A stretch of 64,000 nucleotides of DNA from NCBI GenBank assembly GCA_016789025.1, contig JAEURC010000050.1:62001-126000 (forward strand), written 5' to 3'. Each line of letters begins with the position of its first letter. The stretch's first letter is position 1. The notes below the pieces were generated by a model. That model was not told the DNA's origin and did not search any database. It saw only the letters and a program-made list of their open reading frames with translations. The translations under genes and the position numbers were made by a program. Positions 58,581-64,000 of the stretch are shown here, in pieces. This stretch comes from Anaerolineales bacterium. GTDB taxonomy: Bacteria; Chloroflexota; Anaerolineae; Anaerolineales; Villigracilaceae.

Positions 58581-59442
58581 GGAGAAAGGACTCCACTTCG
58601 TTGATGGAGCGATCGAAGGGTCCCAGGTTTTCCATTTTCAGGCTCGTGACCGCCGCCGCCCACATCCCTGCTTCGCGAGGCGGCAGGGAGAGGCGTTTGG
58701 CGACGTATGTTCCAACACATGTATCGCCGCGTCCACTGCGCCCATCGAGGCGGGCGGGATAAAATCCCATCTCATGGAACTCGCCATCTGCAAGGATCAG
58801 CACGCCGTCTTTGTGCGTGAGCACGATCTCGCGCGGACCCATATCGGCATAAAATGACGCCGCCTTAAAGATATCTTTCTCGCCGGTCAGGAATTCCGCC
58901 TCGACCGCATCGCTCTTCACGACATCCACCCGAGCGAGCGTGGATCGCATCTCGTCCCACGGCTCATACTTCAATTCCACGCCGCGCAAGACACGGACGA
59001 AGCCCTGCATGTCGGCGGCGACGAGCATCTTCTTTTCTTTTAACTTCTCGATGACATCCATTCCCACTTCGCCTCGCAGGCTGGACCCGATCACGGCTGC
59101 CCTGGCGTCGAACGACTCCACATCCCCGGCGGTAACGGAACCAGCCGTCGCGGACACAGAAAGCGCGCGGATATCTGGATCGCTGGTTGGGTACTCAAGC
59201 TTCATCAAAGTAGACTGCGGCGAATAGGTGGGGTAGCAGTCAATACCCGCCTGAACAAGTTTTTCTACTACATGGTCGTCTTCTTTTGCAAGGCGGGTGA
59301 TCACAGCGACATTGAATCCAAGTTTGGCGGCGGCATGTGCCGCATAGTTGACCGCGCCGCCATCAACATACTTCACGCCTGCGGGAGAAATAATGGTGTC
59401 TTTTGTGTAGTTGCCAATATAGAGAACATCGTAGTTTTTCAT
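58549..59442 (-). CDS. PfkB-family carbohydrate kinase
   Basis: 297 residues from ATG 59442 (MKNYDVLYIGNYTKDT) with AGGAA about 10 nt upstream; a TTG at 59502 overlaps the upstream stop. Substrate motif KYVDGGAVNYAAHAAAKLG, catalytic motif DGRSGRGDTCVGTYVAKRL, where GRGD replaces the usual GAGD but keeps the Asp. It phosphorylates a sugar or cyclitol. It lies between the MBL hydrolase and the HAD-isomerase fusion. Confidence 0.88.
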   Translation of the reverse strand: MKNYDVLYIGNYTKDTIISPAGVKYVDGGAVNYAAHAAAKLGFNVAVITRLAKEDDHVVEKLVQAGIDCYPTYSPQSTLMKLEYPTSDPDIRALSVSATAGSVTAGDVESFDARAAVIGSSLRGEVGMDVIEKLKEKKMLVAADMQGFVRVLRGVELKYEPWDEMRSTLARVDVVKSDAVEAEFLTGEKDIFKAASFYADMGPREIVLTHKDGVLILADGEFHEMGFYPARLDGRSGRGDTCVGTYVAKRLSLPPREAGMWAAAVTSLKMENLGPFDRSINEVESFLHARYNYGSIV

Positions 59443-59498
59443 AGCGTTGTTTGTTTCCTGAGATGATTTAGAGGATAAGGTATCTGGGTAATCTATCG

Positions 59499-61175
59499 TC
59501 AATTTTTAAATTTAATACAACCATGTTCCGCCAGAAATCTCAAACCAGACTTGACTTCTTCAGGCGAGTTGAATGTTTGAAATTCACATGTGCGAAAGGC
59601 GCTCTGCGGCAAATAGGAAGCGACCATGTCAAAATTAACCGTTCCAAGCCCGGGAGCGTAATGATCTGTGGTGCCGCGCACGTCGTGCAGGTGTGTGCCG
59701 ATCATGCGCGGGCTAAACCGTTTGAGCCATTCCTCATGCGGGTAAAACCCGAGTTGGTCCAACGTCTCTGCATGACCGACATCATAGAGAAAGCCAATGC
59801 GATCTGACGCCGCCAGACTAAGCAGGATATCCAACTCATCGGGATTGGGGAATTCCATATAGTGATACCGATTTTCGATCCCTAAAGAAACACCGAGAGG
59901 TTCCGCGTAAGCAATCAATTCACTGATGCTCTTCACGACAGCGTCAAATGCTGGTTTTGCCGTATCTGCCCGGATTTGAATCATCTGCGCCTTGATCTTT
60001 TGATATTCTTCCGATTCACGTTGACCTGAGGCATGCAGCGCCCGAAGTTTTTTCTCCAGCGCTTTGTCTGCGTTGGCGTGCCCGGCGTGGATCACCACAG
60101 TGGAAGCATGCAGCCGCGTTGCCAGATCGATACTCCGCTGAATCGCCTGGACGCCCTGACAGCGATTCTCTTCATTCGTCGAAGAGATCAACCAATCGCG
60201 TTGTTTCAGTTGATCAACAGACACATCGGCGGGACAGGGTTCGTGGACACTGCTGAATTGGAAAGCGTCCAGGTCGATGCCGTCGAGCATGGCAGAGGTT
60301 ATCTTGTGATTCAACTCGATTCGCGCAAAGCCTGCGCGGCGCGCAAATTCAAAGAAGTCAGTCAGCTGGGGAAAGGTCTTGATCGCCCACATCGTGGAGA
60401 GAGAAGCGTCGTAAACAGAGGCAGGCTCAGGCTGGGGCGAGAGGCGAGGCGGGTAGATACCCAACAGTTCGCGCAGGTTGTCAATGACATAGTCGGGCGC
60501 GAGATCCGCTTCATCCCTCTTATCAGCGGCAGGCTTGTTGGGATCGCGCAGGATGATCGCATTGGAAAATCCCGCTTTGCGCGCGGCTGCCACATCGCGG
60601 TCAACGCGGTCGCCGATGTAGGCGCAGTGTTCGGGCGCGATGCCCATGCGTTGAGTCGCCTCCAGCAAGATGTTCGGATTTGGTTTTCGCTTTCCGATCA
60701 CAGCCGAGAGAATGACCGTCTCGAAACAGCCCGTGATCTCAAGCTCCTTCAGCAATGCAGGCACTTCGACACTGCTGGTTGTATTGCTCACGAGTCCCAA
60801 GCGGTAGCCGCGTCGGAACAATTCCAGAATCACTTCCCGGCTTTCGGGCAGGGGCGTGCGTATGCCGATGGATTCACGATACAGCTGGTTGAGTTGAACT
60901 GCCATACCACTGACCTTCTCAGCGGGAAAATCAGGCAGCATCCATTTGGTCCAAAGCTCGCTCTCGTTGAGCTCGATGTGCGTTTCTTCTGCCCATGCTT
61001 TGTATGCCTTTGCCCGTTGGGATAGGAGAGTCGTAAACTCCTCTACAGCAACGTTGGAGTCAAGTTGGTGGATCATCTTTTGAATGATCGCGTGTTTCTC
61101 CTCCCGCGCGCGTTTGACGGTGCGGCGCAGCGTGCCGCCCATGTCAAAGAGTATCGCTTCAACCTGGTTGTTCAT
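59499..61175 (-). CDS. HAD hydrolase fused to a TIM-barrel sugar isomerase
   Basis: 558 residues. Residues 1-235 are a HAD domain: AILFDMGGTLRRTVKR, LGLVSNTTSSVEVPALL, VIGKRKPNPNILLEA and YIGDRVDRDVAAARKAGF. In motif I the second Asp of DxDx is Gly. Residues 255-558 are an AP-endonuclease-2-type barrel: FARIELNHKITS, VVIHAGHANADKALE, LGIENRYHYMEFPNPDE and MIGTHLHDVRGTTDHY. Such a fusion suggests that one substrate is dephosphorylated or hydrolysed and then isomerised. It follows the tandem HAD gene by one base. Confidence 0.88.
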   Translation of the reverse strand: MNNQVEAILFDMGGTLRRTVKRAREEKHAIIQKMIHQLDSNVAVEEFTTLLSQRAKAYKAWAEETHIELNESELWTKWMLPDFPAEKVSGMAVQLNQLYRESIGIRTPLPESREVILELFRRGYRLGLVSNTTSSVEVPALLKELEITGCFETVILSAVIGKRKPNPNILLEATQRMGIAPEHCAYIGDRVDRDVAAARKAGFSNAIILRDPNKPAADKRDEADLAPDYVIDNLRELLGIYPPRLSPQPEPASVYDASLSTMWAIKTFPQLTDFFEFARRAGFARIELNHKITSAMLDGIDLDAFQFSSVHEPCPADVSVDQLKQRDWLISSTNEENRCQGVQAIQRSIDLATRLHASTVVIHAGHANADKALEKKLRALHASGQRESEEYQKIKAQMIQIRADTAKPAFDAVVKSISELIAYAEPLGVSLGIENRYHYMEFPNPDELDILLSLAASDRIGFLYDVGHAETLDQLGFYPHEEWLKRFSPRMIGTHLHDVRGTTDHYAPGLGTVNFDMVASYLPQSAFRTCEFQTFNSPEEVKSGLRFLAEHGCIKFKN

Positions 61176-61176
61176 A

Positions 61177-62592
61177 TCATCCTATTTCCGGAAGTCTAAG
61201 TAGGTCTGAAAATTTTTCGATGAAGCGATCGGCGTTGGCGTCTTCATCATAGTTAAAGGCAACGGTCGGCATTCCGATGGCGCGGGCGCCATTCAACTCA
61301 GAAGCCTTGTGTCCGACGAAGATCGCCTGGTCTGGCGAGAGCCCCAGTTGTCCCAGGACTGCCTCATAGATCTTCGGGTCAGGCTTGCGCGTCCCCACGT
61401 CCATGGAGGAAATGATCGAATCCCATACGCGACCAAAGCCGCCGCGCTCGAACCATTTCAACTTTGCGGAGATCGTATTTGCCGTGTCGGTCACAATGCC
61501 CAACAGGTAGCCTTGATCTTTCAACTGGTGAAGCGTTTCCGCAACGCCATCGAAGAATGCGACGTTTCCGTCGTCTTCGATCAGGGCTTGTTTGCCGCGT
61601 TCCACGAGGTTCGGCTCCGTAAGCCCGTAGATCTTCACCACCGCTTCACGATATTCCTCATGTGAGATCTGTCCGCGATACGCCTGAAATTGGATGGCTT
61701 TCTTCTCTTGTGAAAAATTCGGGTTGGGTTCCAGTCCCATCTCTTTGAGGAAGGCGGCAAAATGACGCCCCCGTTGCGGACGGTAATACAGGATGTCGCC
61801 CGCGTCAAAAATAAAAGCGCGGATTTTTCTCTTTGTATCTTTTTCAGAGACGGCATTTTCCTTTTTAAGGATAGCCAGCAGTTCGGTCAGGTCATCAATG
61901 ACAGCATCCGGCGACGAGCCTTCGTCGTTCTCTCCATGCGCGAAGTTATGACGGATCTGGACGGCGCACCCAAAACCTGCGCGGCGCGCCCCGTCAATGT
62001 CCCGCACGACGCGGTCGCCGACGTACAGGCATTGGCTGGCAGGCACGCTCGCAAGCCGGGCGGCATGGTGGAAGATGGCTGGGTCCGGTTTGCGATAGCC
62101 GTATTCGCTTGATAAAACAATCGGATGAAAATAATCAATAATTCCATACTTTTCCAAATTCACCGGCACCTGCCCGCGGCTATTGACGTTGCTGATCACG
62201 CCGATCTTCAATCCCATTTCTTTGATGGCGCGCAACACTTCAGGGACCTCGGACCGCATCGCGCGAACATAAAAATCCGTTTCGATCAGAAACATCAGGT
62301 CTTCCGAAATATCGGCTAGCTTTTTTCGATCCACTTCCCGATCGGCAAAAATATACTCAGACCAGACTCGCCGCGGAGGCAGTTCTTCCATCGTTCGGAG
62401 ACTCCATTGTTTGTAACTGGATAAACCATTGGAAATGAGATCAAAGAGTCCCTCTGTGGAGAGATGCGCATCGATCCCGGCATCCATCAGCCTTTGATTA
62501 ATTACTGCCGTTGTATTTAATCGTAGTTCGCGTGTGTATCCAAATGTCTCAATTGTGCCTCCCATATCAAAGAAAACAGCCTTGATAGTCAT
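61177..62592 (-). CDS. Tandem HAD-domain protein
   Basis: 471 residues from ATG 62592 (MTIKAVFFDMGGTIE) with GAGAGG upstream; a start at 62613 is less likely. Two complete HAD units follow each other. Unit 1: FFDMGGT, IGVISNVNSRG, YRKPDPAIFHHAARLA, YVGDRVVRDIDGAR. Unit 2: FIFDAGDILYYRP, GIVTDTANTISAKL, TRKPDPKIYEAVLGQLG, FVGHKASELNGAR. Both lack the second Asp of motif I. In unit 2 the motif IV GD is GH, so it may be inactive or altered. It starts the run tandem HAD, fusion, kinase, MBL. Confidence 0.85.
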   Translation of the reverse strand: MTIKAVFFDMGGTIETFGYTRELRLNTTAVINQRLMDAGIDAHLSTEGLFDLISNGLSSYKQWSLRTMEELPPRRVWSEYIFADREVDRKKLADISEDLMFLIETDFYVRAMRSEVPEVLRAIKEMGLKIGVISNVNSRGQVPVNLEKYGIIDYFHPIVLSSEYGYRKPDPAIFHHAARLASVPASQCLYVGDRVVRDIDGARRAGFGCAVQIRHNFAHGENDEGSSPDAVIDDLTELLAILKKENAVSEKDTKRKIRAFIFDAGDILYYRPQRGRHFAAFLKEMGLEPNPNFSQEKKAIQFQAYRGQISHEEYREAVVKIYGLTEPNLVERGKQALIEDDGNVAFFDGVAETLHQLKDQGYLLGIVTDTANTISAKLKWFERGGFGRVWDSIISSMDVGTRKPDPKIYEAVLGQLGLSPDQAIFVGHKASELNGARAIGMPTVAFNYDEDANADRFIEKFSDLLRLPEIG

Positions 62593-62741
62593 AACCTCTC
62601 CGATGCCAGTCATTACTTGCTCGCCCTGTTCAAATTGGCGAAAATGAAACTTCGAAACGCAGCTTGCAATCCTATTCTGGAATTTACTTTTTCTAAAACA
62701 AGCGGCGTCAAATTTGAATTCTATGTGTTCTCGTCAAGTTC

Positions 62742-62779
62742 CCTTGAACGCGGGCAGTTTTGTCTGCCCGCGTTCAAGG
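62742..62779 (-). terminator. 16-bp hairpin after the second binding-protein gene
   Basis: CCTTGAACGCGGGCAG (62742-62757) pairs with CTGCCCGCGTTCAAGG (62764-62779). There is no T-run. Like the hairpin at 54713 it follows a binding-protein gene. Confidence 0.75.
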
Positions 62780-62800
62780 ATTGTTGATGTGAGCTAGAAC

Positions 62801-64000
62801 CTACGGTGTAAGCAGATTCACTGCCCAGAAGTCGCGAATCTTGCTCAAGTTTTGATAAGCGAACAAGTCATCGCTCGGCCAGAGATCGATCTCATTGCGC
62901 GGCGGCATCCCTTCCGCAACGGACAGACCTTCCACGGATGGGTAGGCGCCAAACTCATTCCACGGCGCAAATCCCTGTTCGGATAGCGCAAACCTGATGA
63001 ACAGTTTGGCGGCATTCGGGTGCGGAGCCTTATTGGCAATGCCCAAATACGTAGCCTTCAAGATGCCCGCGACCGGTTCGAGACCATAGCAGGGCGACAT
63101 CGCCAGTTCGCCTTCCTGGGTGCTTTCATAGCTGGATAAACCGGTCCAGCCATAACCGGGCTCAACGGAAGGATCCATGCCCAAGGTGGCAAATGCCGCG
63201 TCAACTTCATCGCCGCCCGGCTGAATACCCGGCTGATTGTGTGCCAGTTTTTTCAGATACAGATACCCGGCGTCCGGCGTATCGTCTCCGTATGCTTCAT
63301 CCTCTGTCCACTCTTTTCCATATAGAGCCTGATACGCTTCAGCCATCTGGTCGGCGTGTTGCACGATCAGCGCGATCTTAGCCGTAGTGCTGGAATCGGA
63401 GATCGGGTCTTCCATATAGAATTTGCCCGTCAATGCCGGTTCGGTGAACTGCCACCAATTGGAGGCGGGACAACCATCGGGGAAAATCTCGGAGTTGTAG
63501 CCGATCACATCCACCGACCGGCGGGCGAGCGCATACGGACGTTCGGGAGTCACATCCTGCATAACAACGCCCGGAGGGGTGTACCACCAGACCCATTGAT
63601 TGGGCATGGCTTCCCCGTACAACAAGTGTCCATCGCTGTTGAACCATACATCGCCAACGACATTGCCCGCTTCCTGCTCGGCAGACATTTTTACGGCGAT
63701 ATCATCCGTATCGCCTCCTTCAAGGGCAATGTCGGGATATAGCGCGTTCCAATCATCCAATAATTTTTCAAATCTGGACGAGTTGGAATACACCACCACC
63801 GATCCTTCTTCTTTTGCGGCTGCTTCGATCGCTGCCCAATCCTCAGTCGCGGGTGTGTAGGGACCAACTCCATTTGCCTGCGCCCACTGTTCTGCCGCGG
63901 TGAGCTCGGTCCCCGAGCCGCCTGGATCTTGTGTTGCCGGGGGTCTGCCACACGCTGCCAGCAGACTGATCAATACGAAGACCGTCATGTATTTTACAAA
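62801..64000 (-). CDS. ABC transporter substrate-binding lipoprotein, Fe-type (5' end outside window)
   Basis: At least 399 codons. ATG 63988 would give a signal with no basic n-region; the frame is open to the edge (FVKY before the Met), so the start is probably outside the window. The lipobox is LISLLAACG. The mature part shows EGSVVVYSNSSRFEKLLDDW, EAGNVVGDVWFNSDGHLL and YALARRSVDVIGYNSEIFPD, as in Fe-type binding proteins for iron, phosphonate or sugar phosphate. It is a second binding protein for the region 4 importer or part of a system that continues beyond the edge. Confidence 0.87.
   Translation of the reverse strand, partial: FVKYMTVFVLISLLAACGRPPATQDPGGSGTELTAAEQWAQANGVGPYTPATEDWAAIEAAAKEEGSVVVYSNSSRFEKLLDDWNALYPDIALEGGDTDDIAVKMSAEQEAGNVVGDVWFNSDGHLLYGEAMPNQWVWWYTPPGVVMQDVTPERPYALARRSVDVIGYNSEIFPDGCPASNWWQFTEPALTGKFYMEDPISDSSTTAKIALIVQHADQMAEAYQALYGKEWTEDEAYGDDTPDAGYLYLKKLAHNQPGIQPGGDEVDAAFATLGMDPSVEPGYGWTGLSSYESTQEGELAMSPCYGLEPVAGILKATYLGIANKAPHPNAAKLFIRFALSEQGFAPWNEFGAYPSVEGLSVAEGMPPRNEIDLWPSDDLFAYQNLSKIRDFWAVNLLTP

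Noticed and set aside
60033..61025. Open frame of 330 codons on the plus strand
   Set aside because: Antisense to the HAD-isomerase fusion gene; no recognisable motif.

Overview
The window reads as chromosomal DNA of an Anaerolineae-like member of the Chloroflexota. The evidence is the gene style: MalT-type giant regulators, 'LAACG' lipoprotein signals, GatZ-like and LacD-like aldolases, Fe-type sugar ABC systems, and many small palindromic and heptameric intergenic repeats. This assignment is inference; no rRNA or tRNA gene was seen. Almost all genes lie on the minus strand; the only clear plus-strand genes are a two-component pair at 20498-22883.

Region 1 (1-20384, minus) is a near-complete sulfur-oxidation locus. 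In transcription order it holds tusA, two dsrE-type sulfurtransferases, shdrC1, shdrB1, shdrA, a 257-residue unknown, an HdrD-like shdrB3, etfB, etfA, a membrane ETF:menaquinone oxidoreductase (emo), two lipoate-binding proteins (lbpA), a lipoate-protein ligase, and a fused FeS/NrfD subunit with a cytoplasmic molybdopterin catalytic subunit that resembles the sulfite-oxidising SoeABC enzyme. Inferred flow: persulfide sulfur passes from TusA/DsrE to LbpA, the sHdr complex oxidises it to sulfite, EtfAB-EMO passes electrons to menaquinone, and Soe oxidises sulfite to sulfate. Non-metabolic passengers are a RAYT transposase, a GIY-YIG nuclease, a zinc-finger protein, a CPBP protease and two small membrane proteins. 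Nearly every gene junction is filled by one of two palindromic repeat families that run from just after a stop codon to just before the next ribosome binding site.

Region 2 (20498-34809) starts with the divergent histidine kinase and response regulator. A decayed YifB/ComM end follows, then a run of small membrane proteins, a DUF333 lipoprotein, a MalT/LuxR-type regulator of 886 residues, and a short lipid/redox group: SDR, DegV, epimerase, and a TetR repressor with a clear operator.

Region 3 (35142-48862, minus) looks like one operon for a galactosamine-containing polymer. It encodes a DeoR/AgaR regulator, an amidohydrolase, an AgaS-type SIS deaminase/isomerase, a sugar ABC importer (binding protein plus two permeases), a DUF4874/DUF4832 lipoprotein, a GH4 enzyme, a GH114 endo-polygalactosaminidase lipoprotein, a LacD-type aldolase, a PfkB kinase and a GatZ/KbaZ protein. 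The logical route is GalN polymer to GalN-6-P to tagatose-6-P to triose phosphates or fructose-6-P.

Region 4 (49122-64000, minus) is a second carbohydrate locus. It has an FbpABC/AfuABC-type importer, a second binding protein cut by the window edge, a Gfo/Idh/MocA oxidoreductase, a TIM-barrel isomerase, a PfkB kinase, an MBL hydrolase, an unknown 504-residue membrane protein, and two unusual HAD proteins (one HAD-isomerase fusion, one tandem HAD). It fits import and breakdown of a phosphorylated or otherwise anionic sugar, but the substrate is not evident.
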